From Gammaproteobacteria bacterium (lineage in GTDB: Bacteria > Pseudomonadota > Gammaproteobacteria > Burkholderiales > Burkholderiaceae_B), in assembly GCA_030832095.1 (NCBI GenBank), contig JAURJT010000054.1, positions 1 through 52,882 on the forward strand: 52,882 nucleotides of DNA, written 5' to 3'. The notes below the pieces were generated by a model that saw only the letters and a program-made list of their open reading frames with translations, was not told the DNA's origin and searched no databases. Each line of letters opens with the position of its first letter. Position 1 is the stretch's first letter. Of the stretch, positions 1 to 8,365 are shown piece after piece. The position numbers and the translations under genes are program-made.

Positions 1-971
1 GCCAACGCTGTTGCAGTCTTATCTTCGGTTTGCATCAGAGTCGTAAAAACAGCGGCAGGCCCTGGCCGTGCCCGACTGGCTGCGCGCGTAAATTGCTCTT
101 GCAATTGGGGATCGGCCAAGGTCTTGTTCAGCGCCGCGTTCAAGAGCGTGAGCGTTGCCGCCGGCGTCTTGCCGGGTGCTAACAAGCCCGCCGTTGTACT
201 GACTTCAAGCTGCGGCAAACCCAGTTCTTTCGCGCTTGGCACGTCGGGTACCAAGGGATCGCGCTCCGCAGCGACCACCATCATGGCACGCGTACGTCCA
301 GATTTAAGATACACAATTGCGCTAGACAACTGATCGATGCTGACATCGACTTGCCCACCTAACAAATCGATATTAGAGGGCCCTGACCCCTTATAGGTGA
401 TCACATTGAGTTCGATACCCGCCATAATCTGCAACTGCATGATGGCAATATGGTTTGAAGTACCAATACCCGCGTTAGCGATGCTGACTTTACCTGGGTT
501 CGCTTTTGCGTAAGCGATAAAACTCGCAAAATCCTGAAATTTATTTTGATCAGCGCGCGTCACCAATAGCAACGATGTTGAAGAGATCAACCCCACCGCG
601 GCAAAGTTCTCAAGTGTGTACTGCGTCTGTACCATCTTGGGCGCAACGGTGATGGCGTTAGGCGTGCTGACAAGCAACACCGTCCCATCGGCCTCAGCGC
701 GAGAGACTTCGGTCGCACCAACTACGCCCCCTGCCCCAGGCTTATTTTGTACAACAACAGATTGCCCCAGCTCTTTGGCCAGCCCGGGAGCAATCAAACG
801 ACCAATGATGTCAAGATTGCCACCAGCCGCAAACGGCACGATGAGCGTAATTGGCTTGTTCGGCATTTGAGCCTGAACCAAAGCGCCGCTCAGGGCAGAC
901 GCCGCTGCGAACGCTAAAACAAGCATTCGTCTTGTGACTGAGTATCGGGCTGAAGTGTTGTCTCGTTTCAT
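1..971 (-). CDS. Bug/TctC-family periplasmic receptor (3' end outside window)
   Basis: This gene encodes a tripartite-tricarboxylate-type substrate-binding protein, probably binding a small carboxylate in the periplasm. About 323 residues are visible from ATG at 971 and the frame stays open to base 1, so only the last few residues are missing. The first 34 residues form a signal peptide (basic start with TRR, hydrophobic LVLAFAAASALSGA, cleavage after VQA). The mature protein has the family hallmarks PFAAGGNLDIIGR, a VVVQNKPGAGG segment, and the later YKGSGPSNIDLLGGQVD block. No TctA/TctB gene is visible nearby. It is divergent from the oxoacid oxidoreductase operon. The TRR before the hydrophobic stretch could suggest Tat export, but Sec export is equally possible. 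The ligand cannot be read from sequence. Confidence 0.9.
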   Translation of the reverse strand, partial: MKRDNTSARYSVTRRMLVLAFAAASALSGALVQAQMPNKPITLIVPFAAGGNLDIIGRLIAPGLAKELGQSVVVQNKPGAGGVVGATEVSRAEADGTVLLVSTPNAITVAPKMVQTQYTLENFAAVGLISSTSLLLVTRADQNKFQDFASFIAYAKANPGKVSIANAGIGTSNHIAIMQLQIMAGIELNVITYKGSGPSNIDLLGGQVDVSIDQLSSAIVYLKSGRTRAMMVVAAERDPLVPDVPSAKELGLPQLEVSTTAGLLAPGKTPAATLTLLNAALNKTLADPQLQEQFTRAASRARPGPAAVFTTLMQTEDKTATAL

Positions 972-1217
972 ATGTTTTGGAGGTTGAGTTCAATCGGTCA
1001 AAGACTTTTTTTTCACAGATTAACAGAGCTCAACACTTTGTGATCATCTTTGCGGCAGCGCAACAAAACCGAACACAATCCTTCCAACACTCAAAGAATC
1101 CTAACGCAATCCCAAAGCCCTCAATATCAACGTGCAAGAATCCCCGCGCCACATTAGACTATGTGTATTACGGAGATTCTAATTGTCGAGTCTTGACTAG
1201 CGTCAATCAACTCAGAC
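972..1217. other. Divergent intergenic region
   Basis: This region separates the minus-strand receptor gene from the plus-strand oxidoreductase operon and must hold both promoters. I see no gene in it. A short perfect inverted repeat, TTGAC-tagc-GTCAA, lies at 1193-1206, just upstream of the flavoprotein gene. The motif GTCAATCAA recurs about 25 bases further on. No convincing -35/-10 pair stands out for either direction. Confidence 0.5.
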
Positions 1218-3104
1218 TTGGCAAAGAGTCAATCAAAAAAATACGCTTCGGCGGACAGGAGATTCGTTTTGCAACCGACAAATTTGACTGACCCAACCTA
1301 TTTTCACAAAGTAGTCGACTGCCAGTACGCATGCCCAGCACACACCCCCGTCCCTGAATACATCCGCTTAATCGGCCAAGGTCGCTATACCGACGCCTAC
1401 ATGGTGAACTGGGTCTCGAATGTGTTTCCTGGTGTGTTGGGTCGCACCTGTGATCGCCCGTGCGAACCCGCATGCCGACGTGGTCGCGTTGAAGAAAACA
1501 ATGGTGAGAAACCAGAACCAGTTGCGATCTGTCGTCTTAAACGTGTCGCAGCTGACAATAAAAGCGATATTAAAAGTCGCATGCCTAGCATCGCCGCACC
1601 CAATGGCAAAAGAATTGCCTGCGTGGGTGCCGGCCCCGCCTCATTAACTGTCGCGCGCGATCTTCTACCGCTTGGCTACCAAGTCACCGTGTTTGACGGC
1701 GAGACAAAAGCCGGCGGGTTCATTCGCTCACAGATTCCACGCTTTCGCTTACCTGAATCCGTCATTGATGAAGAAACCGATTACATCCTCGAGATGGGCG
1801 TTGACTTTAGAGCAGGCCAGCGCGTTGAGTCACTGAGCGGCTTAATGGCCGAAGGCTATGACGCAATCTTTGTGGGCTGCGGCGCACCGCGCGGGCGCGA
1901 CCTTGACGTTCCAGGCCGCAAAGAAGCAGCAGCCAACATTCACATCGGTATCGACTGGCTAGCTTCGGTATCGTTTGGTCATATCACTAGCGTTGGCAAG
2001 CGCGTGATCGTCTTGGGTGGTGGTAACACCGCAATGGACTGCTGTCGTTCATCGCGTCGCTTAGGCGGGACTGACGTCAAAGTGATCGTACGCAGTGGTT
2101 TCGATGAAATGAAAGCCTCGCCATGGGAAAAAGAAGACACTATCCACGAAGGTATACCGATCATCAACTTTCATGTGCCTAAAAGCTTTGAGCACAAAGA
2201 CGGCAAGCTCATCGGCATGACCTTCGAAGTGGTCGAAGCCAAATACGACGACAAAGGCCGCCGCAACTTGGTACCCACCGGTCAGCCTGATGTATTTTTT
2301 GAGTGTGACACCGTACTGTTGGCGGTGGGCCAAGAAAACGCGTTTCCTTGGATTGATGAAGCCAGTGGTGTTGATTTTAATAAATGGGGTCAGCCAGTCT
2401 TAGGTAACGACTCATTTCAGTCAACCTCGCAACCAAGCGTCTTCTTTGGTGGCGACGCAGCCTTTGGGCCTAAAAATATTATTACTGCTGTGGCTCACGG
2501 TCACGAAGCCGCTGTGTCGATTGATCGCTTCTTAAATAACGAAGATACTGAGAAGCGCCCCGCCCCCACCACGAATTTGATGTCGCAAAAAATGGGGATT
2601 CACGAGTGGAGCTATCAAAACGATGTCTCTAATGACACGCGCTTCAAAGTGCCATGGGCTGAATCAGAAAAAGCGCTTGCCAACATTCGTGTTGAAGTTG
2701 AGTTAGGCTTTGACGCGGCGACTGCTTTTAAAGAAGCCAGCCGCTGCCTGAACTGTGACGTACAAACAGTGTTCAATGCCAAGACTTGCATCGAATGTGA
2801 TGCCTGTACTGACATCTGCCCGACTGACTGCATTACGTTTACACAAAACGGTGAAGAGCAAGAGCTCAGAACCCGTCTGCGAGCCCCTGCCCTTGAGCTC
2901 ACACAAGACCTTTACGTGTCGACCGATTTGAAATCTGGTCGTGTGATGGTGAAAGATGAAGATGTATGTCTGCATTGCGGCCTGTGCGCTGAACGCTGTC
3001 CGACGGGTGCTTGGGATATGCAAAAGTTTTTATTGACGACTACCACTGCTGGACCGCTCGCTCGCGATCAACAAGCAAACGGTTCAATTCTGGAGTCTGT
3101 ATGA
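1218..3104 (+). CDS. GltD-type FAD/NAD(P) oxidoreductase with N- and C-terminal iron-sulfur domains (oxoacid oxidoreductase electron-transfer subunit)
   Basis: The protein (628 aa from TTG 1218) probably moves electrons between the KorAB-like subunits encoded next and NAD(P). It resembles glutamate synthase small subunit and the N-terminal half of dihydropyrimidine dehydrogenase. An N-terminal helical Fe-S domain has C35, C39, C78, C82, C86 and C105. An FAD-binding CVGAGPAS lies at 135-142 and a second nucleotide-binding VLGGGNTAMD near 265-274. Two ferredoxin-type 4Fe-4S motifs follow at C524/527/530/534 and C584/587/590/594, giving a built-in ferredoxin. The stop overlaps the start of the next gene in ATGA, so translation is coupled. 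From memory, an NADP-linked 2-oxoglutarate oxidoreductase with this subunit make-up was described in denitrifying Azoarcus. The start is uncertain: TTG 1269 has a better ribosome binding site. Confidence 0.88.
   Translation: MAKSQSKKYASADRRFVLQPTNLTDPTYFHKVVDCQYACPAHTPVPEYIRLIGQGRYTDAYMVNWVSNVFPGVLGRTCDRPCEPACRRGRVEENNGEKPEPVAICRLKRVAADNKSDIKSRMPSIAAPNGKRIACVGAGPASLTVARDLLPLGYQVTVFDGETKAGGFIRSQIPRFRLPESVIDEETDYILEMGVDFRAGQRVESLSGLMAEGYDAIFVGCGAPRGRDLDVPGRKEAAANIHIGIDWLASVSFGHITSVGKRVIVLGGGNTAMDCCRSSRRLGGTDVKVIVRSGFDEMKASPWEKEDTIHEGIPIINFHVPKSFEHKDGKLIGMTFEVVEAKYDDKGRRNLVPTGQPDVFFECDTVLLAVGQENAFPWIDEASGVDFNKWGQPVLGNDSFQSTSQPSVFFGGDAAFGPKNIITAVAHGHEAAVSIDRFLNNEDTEKRPAPTTNLMSQKMGIHEWSYQNDVSNDTRFKVPWAESEKALANIRVEVELGFDAATAFKEASRCLNCDVQTVFNAKTCIECDACTDICPTDCITFTQNGEEQELRTRLRAPALELTQDLYVSTDLKSGRVMVKDEDVCLHCGLCAERCPTGAWDMQKFLLTTTTAGPLARDQQANGSILESV
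1257..1261 (+). promoter_or_regulatory. Shine-Dalgarno-like AGGAG inside the 5' end of the flavoprotein gene
   Basis: AGGAG lies seven bases before an in-frame TTG at 1269. The upstream in-frame TTG at 1218 has no recognisable ribosome binding site. Translation could therefore begin at 1269. Against this, residues RFVLQPTNLTDP just before and after 1269 read like part of the conserved protein, so the longer form is kept as the main call. Confidence 0.4.
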
Positions 3105-4951
3105 AACCGATCGAAGCTATCAACGATTTTGTCATTAAGTTTGCTAACGTCAACGGCTCGGGCTCGGCCTCGGCCAACGAGCTCTTTGCCAAAGCGATTT
3201 TGCGTATGGGCGTGCCAGTCAGCCCGCGTAATATTTTTCCAAGCAATATTCAAGGCCTGCCGACTTGGTACGAAGCCCGGGTATGCGAAAAAGGCTATCT
3301 AGGCCGCCGTGGCGGTGTAGACCTAATGGTTGCCATGAACCCGCAAACCTGGGACGCCGACATTGCCGAGATCGAGCCCGGTGGCTACTTATTTTATGAC
3401 TCAACGCGTCCGATACCAGAATCAAAGTTCCGTCCTGATATCAATATCATTGGTATCCCGCTGACAGAAATCAGCAACGCAACCTACACTGACCCACGGC
3501 AACGCCAACTGTTTAAGAACATCATTTATGTTGGTGCGTTGTCGATGCTGCTAGCCGTCGATGCTGAGGTGTTTGAAAAACTGTTTGCCGAGCAATACAA
3601 AGGTAAAGAAGCCCTGCTCGACTCAAATATTCGCGCCCTGCACTTAGGTCGTGACTATGTGACAAAAAACATGAAGGCGCCCCTTGGCATTCGTGTGCAA
3701 AAGGCAGACAAGGTTGGCGATCAGATTTTTACCGACGGCAATAGTGCCGCAGCGCTTGGTTGCGTCTATGGTGGTGCCACCGTTGCAGCTTGGTACCCCA
3801 TTACGCCGTCCTCTTCTGTGCCAGAGGCTTTTCAAAAATATTGCGACAAGTACCGTACCGATCCAAGCACAGGCTTAAATCGCTTTGCGATTGTGCAGGC
3901 GGAAGACGAGCTTGCCTCAATCGGCATGGTGGTGGGTGCCGGTTGGAACGGCGCGCGCGCCTTTACTGCAACCTCGGGCCCCGGCATCTCGCTGATGGCT
4001 GAGTTCATCGGATTGGCTTACTTCGCCGAGATTCCGGTCACGATTATCAATGTGCAACGCGGTGGCCCCTCAACCGGGATGCCGACCCGCACACAACAAT
4101 CTGACTTGTTGGCGTGCGCCTATGCGTCGCACGGTGACACCAAGCACGTGATGCTCTTGCCTGAAGATCCTTACGAGTGTTTTGAGTTTGGTGCCGTTGC
4201 ACTGGATTTAGCGGATCGATTGCAAACACCAATCTTTTTCATGACCGATCTGGACATCGGTATGAACCAACGTTTGTCAAAACCCTTTGTCTGGGATGAC
4301 GCTCGCACCTACGATCGCGGTAAGGTCATGACGGCCGAGGAGCTTGAGGCAGGCAAAGACTTTGGTCGCTATAAAGACGTTGATGGTGACGGTATTGCTT
4401 GGCGCACATTGCCCGGCACCCATCCTACCAAGGGCGCGTACTTTACCCGCGGCACGACGCGCGACCCCTACGCACGCTATTCAGAACGTGGCCCCGACTA
4501 CATCTACAACATGGAAAGGCTGCTACGTAAGTTTGCAACCGCCGCAGATATGGTGCCTCAACCGCTGTTCGACAAGGCACCTAAAAAGACCAAGTTAGGC
4601 GTGATCTACTTTGGCTCGACCAGCCCAGCAATGAAAGAAGGCTTAGATATTCTGAACGCCGAAGGGATTCATCTCGACGCGATGCGCCTAAGAGCTTTTC
4701 CGTTTCCGGCCTCGGTCGAGGCGTTCATTGCCGAGCACGAGCAGGTATACGTCGTTGAGCAAAACCGCGATGCACAAATGCATTCGATCTTGGTCAATGA
4801 ACTGTCGATCGACCCCGCCAAAATGATCAAAGTGCTGCACTACGATGGCACACCGATTACCGCGCGCTTCATCACCGACTATATTCGCACGCACCTGAAA
4901 GCTGGTACCCCAACAGCGTCAAACACCAAAAAACAAAAGGAAGTGGCATGA
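3101..4951 (+). CDS. korA: 2-oxoacid:acceptor oxidoreductase, fused gamma-alpha subunit
   Basis: This 616-residue protein is the fused gamma plus alpha subunit of a 2-oxoacid:ferredoxin oxidoreductase family enzyme, which decarboxylates a 2-oxoacid oxidatively to the acyl-CoA. The gamma-like domain fills roughly residues 1-200 (GSGSASANELFAKAILRMG near the start, then RRGGVDLMVAMN). The alpha domain starts near 215 and carries the signature YPITPSS at 232-238 and GTSGPG-like TSGPGISLMAEF further on. The start ATG at 3101 overlaps the preceding TGA; an open frame back to 3011 lies wholly inside the upstream gene and is not needed. The last bases overlap the start of the beta-subunit gene in ATGA. 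The exact oxoacid (2-oxoglutarate, pyruvate or a branched or aromatic one) cannot be decided by eye. Confidence 0.92.
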   Translation: MKPIEAINDFVIKFANVNGSGSASANELFAKAILRMGVPVSPRNIFPSNIQGLPTWYEARVCEKGYLGRRGGVDLMVAMNPQTWDADIAEIEPGGYLFYDSTRPIPESKFRPDINIIGIPLTEISNATYTDPRQRQLFKNIIYVGALSMLLAVDAEVFEKLFAEQYKGKEALLDSNIRALHLGRDYVTKNMKAPLGIRVQKADKVGDQIFTDGNSAAALGCVYGGATVAAWYPITPSSSVPEAFQKYCDKYRTDPSTGLNRFAIVQAEDELASIGMVVGAGWNGARAFTATSGPGISLMAEFIGLAYFAEIPVTIINVQRGGPSTGMPTRTQQSDLLACAYASHGDTKHVMLLPEDPYECFEFGAVALDLADRLQTPIFFMTDLDIGMNQRLSKPFVWDDARTYDRGKVMTAEELEAGKDFGRYKDVDGDGIAWRTLPGTHPTKGAYFTRGTTRDPYARYSERGPDYIYNMERLLRKFATAADMVPQPLFDKAPKKTKLGVIYFGSTSPAMKEGLDILNAEGIHLDAMRLRAFPFPASVEAFIAEHEQVYVVEQNRDAQMHSILVNELSIDPAKMIKVLHYDGTPITARFITDYIRTHLKAGTPTASNTKKQKEVA

Positions 4952-6003
4952 CCTACATCACCAAGCCCGCCCTGCACCATCCTAGCCTCACTCAAAATAA
5001 AGTCGGCTACACGCGTCGCGACTATGAGGGACGCGTCTCGACGCTCTGCGCTGGCTGCGGTCATGATTCAATTTCAGCTGCGATTGTTCAGGCCTGCTGG
5101 GAACTCGACATTGAGCCCCATCGTGTGGCGAAGCTATCAGGTATTGGTTGTAGCTCAAAGACCCCTGATTATTTTTTGGGTGCTTCGCACGGCTTTAACA
5201 CTGTGCACGGCCGGATGCCTTCGGTCTTGACCGGTGCCAATCTTGCCAATCGCGAACTGATTTATTTAGGCGTGTCGGGTGATGGCGATTCAGCCTCAAT
5301 CGGTTTAGGTCAGTTTGCCAACGCAATGCGTCGCGGTGTGAGCATGGCCTACATTGTCGAAAACAACGGTGTGTATGGTTTAACCAAAGGTCAGTTTTCA
5401 GCAACTGCCGACAAAGGTTCAAAAAGCAAAAAGGGTGTCGTCAACAACGACAGCCCGATCGACTTGGTAGGGCTAGCCTTACAACTGGGTGCCACCTACG
5501 TTGGCCGCAGCTTCTCGGGCGACAAAGACCAACTCGTGCCCTTGATCAAGGGTGCGATTGGCCACGGCGGCGCGGCCTTCATCGATGTGATCAGCCCGTG
5601 TATCGCATTTAATAACCATAGCGGCAGCACCAAGAGCTATGACTATGTGCGCGAACACAACGAAGCGGTCAGTCGTATCGATTTCTTCACCTCGCGCGAC
5701 GAGATCGTCACGCAATATGAACCTGGTGAGGTCGTTGAGGTAGAACAGCACGATGGCAAAACGCTACGTCTGCGCAAACTGCACAACGACTACGATCCCT
5801 CAGACCGTTATGGCGCGCTGAGCTATATCAACGAACATCAGGCTCGTGGCGAGGTGGTGACGGGCTTGTTGTATCTGGATCCCGATGCGACCGATCTGCA
5901 CGCTTCGCTCAACACCAGCGACACCCCTCTGGCAGCGTTTGATTCAAAACAACTTTGCCCTGGTTCAGATGCGTTGAAAAAGCTGAACGCATCGCTGCGT
6001 TAA
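4948..6003 (+). CDS. korB: 2-oxoacid:acceptor oxidoreductase, beta subunit (ThDP and 4Fe-4S)
   Basis: The 351-residue beta subunit binds thiamine diphosphate and one 4Fe-4S cluster. C34, C37 (CAGCGH), C68 (GIGCSS) and C218 (SPCIAFNNH) match the four cluster ligands of the family; the C37-to-C68 spacing of 31 equals the C15-to-C46 spacing known for archaeal enzymes. The ThDP motif runs from GDGDSASIG to the paired Asn in ENNGVYGLTKGQ. The gene overlaps the alpha gene by four bases (ATGA) and is the last of three coupled cistrons. It ends 18 bases before the convergent metallo-hydrolase gene, with no obvious terminator hairpin in the gap. No separate ferredoxin gene is present, consistent with direct electron transfer to the upstream flavoprotein. 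Confidence 0.93.
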   Translation: MTYITKPALHHPSLTQNKVGYTRRDYEGRVSTLCAGCGHDSISAAIVQACWELDIEPHRVAKLSGIGCSSKTPDYFLGASHGFNTVHGRMPSVLTGANLANRELIYLGVSGDGDSASIGLGQFANAMRRGVSMAYIVENNGVYGLTKGQFSATADKGSKSKKGVVNNDSPIDLVGLALQLGATYVGRSFSGDKDQLVPLIKGAIGHGGAAFIDVISPCIAFNNHSGSTKSYDYVREHNEAVSRIDFFTSRDEIVTQYEPGEVVEVEQHDGKTLRLRKLHNDYDPSDRYGALSYINEHQARGEVVTGLLYLDPDATDLHASLNTSDTPLAAFDSKQLCPGSDALKKLNASLR

Positions 6004-6021
6004 GAGGAAGCCACGAAATTT

Positions 6022-6906
6022 TCAAAGCACGTTAAGAGGAATCTTGACATAGGCCACGCCATTACTCTCTTTGGGTGGCAACTCACCAGCCCGAATGTTG
6101 ATTTGTACGGAAGGTAAAATCAAGACTGGCATGGCAAGTGTTGCATCACGCTTGGTGCGCATCTCAACGAACTGCGCTTCAGTCACGCCATCGTGCACAT
6201 GAATATTGTGTGCACGTTGCTCTGCAACCGTAGTTTCAAATTGAATGGCACGATCGGTAGGCGGATAGTCGTGACACATAAACAAACGCGTCTCGGGCGC
6301 CAGGCTCAACAATTTTTTGACTGAGTGATACAAGGTACCTGCATCACCGCCCGGAAAATCACAACGCGCCGTGCCAACGTCAGGCATAAACATCGTATCG
6401 CCAACAAAGACGGCATCACCAAATTGATAGGCGACACACGCGGGGGTGTGACCCGGTACAAAAACTGTGTGGCCCACTAACTGGCCAACCGCAATTTCAG
6501 AGCCATCGGCTAACAGCACATCAAACTGCGAGCCATCTTGCTTAAAAGACGGCTCAAGATTAAAGATGCCAGCAAAAACACTTTGCACACCTGTGATGTG
6601 TTCCCCAATCGCCAGTTTGCCACCCAACTCTTGCTTGAGATACGACCCAGCCGATAGGTGATCCGCATGGGCATGCGTCTCTAAAATCCATTGAACCGTC
6701 AAGTTCTGCTCTTTGACAAAGGCGATTACCTTGTCTGCACTCGTATGACTGGTGCGACCAGACTTTGGATCGTAGTCAAGCACTGGATCAATAATCGCGC
6801 ACGCGGATCCGGGCTTTTCGTACACCACGTAAGTCACGGTCCAAGTATTGACGTCAAAAATACCGTGCACGCTTGGTGTGACCGAAGATCTTGCTTGCTG
6901 CCCCAT
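6022..6906 (-). CDS. MBL-fold metallo-hydrolase, persulfide dioxygenase (ETHE1/Blh) type
   Basis: This 294-residue metallo-beta-lactamase-fold protein probably oxidises glutathione persulfide to sulfite in the cytoplasm. It has the metal motif H78-A-H80-A-D82-H83, H153 in PGHTPACV, D170 in GDTMF and H212 in CHDYPP. The segment GTARCDFPGGDAG (178-190) is typical of the persulfide-dioxygenase/Blh branch rather than glyoxalase II. AAGGA precedes the ATG at 6906. The gene diverges from an ArsR-type repressor gene across an 81-base AT-rich gap holding a palindrome, and two sulfur-transport genes follow the repressor. This is the standard arrangement of a sulfide-responsive bigR-type operon, split here into two divergent arms. 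Confidence 0.9.
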   Translation of the reverse strand: MGQQARSSVTPSVHGIFDVNTWTVTYVVYEKPGSACAIIDPVLDYDPKSGRTSHTSADKVIAFVKEQNLTVQWILETHAHADHLSAGSYLKQELGGKLAIGEHITGVQSVFAGIFNLEPSFKQDGSQFDVLLADGSEIAVGQLVGHTVFVPGHTPACVAYQFGDAVFVGDTMFMPDVGTARCDFPGGDAGTLYHSVKKLLSLAPETRLFMCHDYPPTDRAIQFETTVAEQRAHNIHVHDGVTEAQFVEMRTKRDATLAMPVLILPSVQINIRAGELPPKESNGVAYVKIPLNVL

Positions 6907-6924
6907 GAACTTTCCTTAAAAACA

Positions 6925-6952
6925 TTGCAAAATTAGTTTGTACCGTGATAAT
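6925..6952 (+). promoter_or_regulatory. Candidate sigma70 promoter for the ArsR repressor gene
   Basis: TTGCAA at 6925-6930 and GATAAT at 6947-6952 are separated by 16 bases and point toward the repressor gene, leaving a leader of about 29 bases before ATG 6988. The -10 element touches the adjacent palindrome, which would allow autorepression. This is read from sequence only. Confidence 0.5.
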
Positions 6953-6975
6953 ATATCATTTAATAATTTATATAT
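6951..6975. promoter_or_regulatory. AT-rich imperfect palindrome, candidate BigR/SqrR operator
   Basis: The 25-base site has arms ATATATCATTTA and TAATTTATATAT around a central A at 6963, with 10 of 12 positions pairing. It sits between the divergent metallo-hydrolase and repressor genes and overlaps the repressor's -10 box. BigR-type repressors are known to bind AT-rich imperfect palindromes at their own promoters, so this is the obvious operator candidate. Confidence 0.5.
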
Positions 6976-6987
6976 AGATATTTTATT

Positions 6988-7347
6988 ATGACAACCCTTG
7001 ATGTATCTCAACAGTTACCCCCACCATCGGCAGCAATCGACCTTCAGGTGATGCAGGTCTCGGCTGCTCAGGCCTGCCGTTTTCTGAAGGTCTTGGCCAA
7101 CCCTGATCGGCTCTTAATCCTCTGCCAACTGGCACAAGGCGAGCGGCGCGTGGGTGAGCTCGAAGAGTTGCTCGGTATCGTGCAACCCACTCTTTCACAG
7201 CAGTTAACCGTGTTACGCGACGAGCAGCTGGTAAGCACCCGGCGCGAAGGCAAAAACATTTACTACCAATTCTCCAGTCCACCGGCCATGGCCGTCATGA
7301 AAGTTCTTTACGCAGAGTTCTGCAATCACACAGAGGTTCAGCAATGA
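6988..7347 (+). CDS. bigR: ArsR-family persulfide-sensing repressor (BigR/SqrR type)
   Basis: This 119-residue winged-helix protein probably represses the sulfur genes around it until persulfide oxidises its thiols. The recognition region reads VGELEELLGIVQPTLSQQLTVLRDE, followed by the wing STRREGKNIYYQF. C46 (LILCQL) and C112 (EFCNH) are 66 residues apart, the same separation as the reactive Cys pair of BigR (42/108) and SqrR (41/107). C30 is an extra cysteine. No metal-binding ELCVCDL motif is present, which argues against an arsenic or zinc sensor. The leader shows no clear Shine-Dalgarno sequence. The stop overlaps the next gene's start in ATGA, coupling it to the transporter genes. Confidence 0.88.
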   Translation: MTTLDVSQQLPPPSAAIDLQVMQVSAAQACRFLKVLANPDRLLILCQLAQGERRVGELEELLGIVQPTLSQQLTVLRDEQLVSTRREGKNIYYQFSSPPAMAVMKVLYAEFCNHTEVQQ

Positions 7348-7781
7348 CAATTGACTGGTCGCACTTCACACCTTGGGCCTCGCTGTCGGGCGGGATCTTA
7401 CTGGGGCTCGCCTCGGCGTTGTTTATTTTGCTCAATGGTCGCATCTTGGGTATCAGTGGCATCCTTGGTGGCCTCATCCCACCCAAGCGACACGACACAA
7501 TTTGGCGCCTCGCTTTTCTTGCAGGTCTCTTCACATCGCCCTGGATCTATAAGGCCTTGGCGCCAACCAGCCTGCTTACCGCCCCCCGCATCGATGCGGG
7601 TGTGCTCTTGCTAATCGTCGCGGGGCTACTCGTGGGTCTTGGTACCCGTTATGGATCGGGCTGTACCAGTGGCCACGGCGTATGTGGCTTAGCGCGGCTG
7701 TCGCCACGCTCTTTAATTGCCACCCTAACTTTTATGGCGGCTGGGTTTGCCGTCGTGTTTATTGCACGCCACCTAATTTAA
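7344..7781 (+). CDS. YeeE/YedE (DUF395) sulfur-transport half protein, first subunit (PmpA-like)
   Basis: The 145-residue membrane protein has about four hydrophobic segments and the motif [12 protein letters not shown] with C107 and C114. This corresponds to the N-terminal half of YeeE-type thiosulfate/sulfur-compound transporters. In split systems such as PmpA/PmpB two short proteins together replace one full-length YeeE. It overlaps the repressor gene by four bases and is followed after 10 bases by the second half. Transported species are inferred to be a reduced sulfur compound such as thiosulfate or a persulfide, from the Cys motif and the context. Confidence 0.87.
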   Translation: MTIDWSHFTPWASLSGGILLGLASALFILLNGRILGISGILGGLIPPKRHDTIWRLAFLAGLFTSPWIYKALAPTSLLTAPRIDAGVLLLIVAGLLVGLGTRYGSGCTSGHGVCGLARLSPRSLIATLTFMAAGFAVVFIARHLI

Positions 7782-7791
7782 GGGATATGTC

Positions 7792-8205
7792 ATGCATCGC
7801 CTCAGTGAATTTATCGTTGGACTCCTGTTTGGTTTGGGCCTGTTGCTGTCGGGCATGACCGACCCAGGCAAAGTATTAGGCTTTTTGGATCTGTTTGGCC
7901 AATGGGATCCCTCGCTCGCGTTTGTGATGGGTGGGGCAATTTTGGTCGGCTTTTTTGCGTTCGCAGTTGCTAAAAAACGTACGAGTAGTTTTTTAGGTGG
8001 CGCTCTAAGCCTGCCCAAGTCAAACGTGATTGATAAGCGACTTGTGATCGGTAGCCTGCTGTTTGGTGCGGGCTGGGGCTTAGCCGGTTTTTGCCCAGGC
8101 CCTGCCTTGGTATCGATGGCTTCGGGTCAAGCGCAGGCGCTGATCTTCGTGGCTGCAATGGTGGTCGGAATGATCGGCTTTGAGATGATCGAGCGAAAGC
8201 CTTAA
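7792..8205 (+). CDS. YeeE/YedE (DUF6691-type) sulfur-transport half protein, second subunit (PmpB-like)
   Basis: This 137-residue membrane protein carries the C-terminal YeeE signature GAGWGLAGFCPGPALV with C101, plus a GMTDPGKVLGFLDLFGQWDPSL segment near residues 21-42 that is typical of the family. AAGGGA lies six bases before the ATG. It is the last gene of the repressor-transporter arm. The conserved Cys of each half would line a shared conduction path in a heteromeric transporter, by analogy with YeeE. It is followed by about 160 bases without a gene before the MFS transporter. Confidence 0.87.
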   Translation: MHRLSEFIVGLLFGLGLLLSGMTDPGKVLGFLDLFGQWDPSLAFVMGGAILVGFFAFAVAKKRTSSFLGGALSLPKSNVIDKRLVIGSLLFGAGWGLAGFCPGPALVSMASGQAQALIFVAAMVVGMIGFEMIERKP

Positions 8206-8365
8206 CGCAAACTGCACTGCGCTGCGGTGCAGCATTGAAAGCTTCAGACTCGCCACACCTCTGAACAAAAAACGGCCAAGAGCGTGTTTTAATTGTTAGC
8301 TTATGAGTGCCGCTAACAGTGCTCTAACAACTCGCCCTCACCGGCGAGGTTTCACACAAGAAAAG

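Noticed and set aside
977..1291. 104-codon plus-strand frame between the first receptor and the flavoprotein gene
   Set aside because: It overlaps the flavoprotein gene in another frame and shows no protein family features.
3011..3100. N-terminal extension of the KorA-like protein
   Set aside because: Lies inside the upstream gene; the ATGA overlap at 3101 is a natural coupled start.
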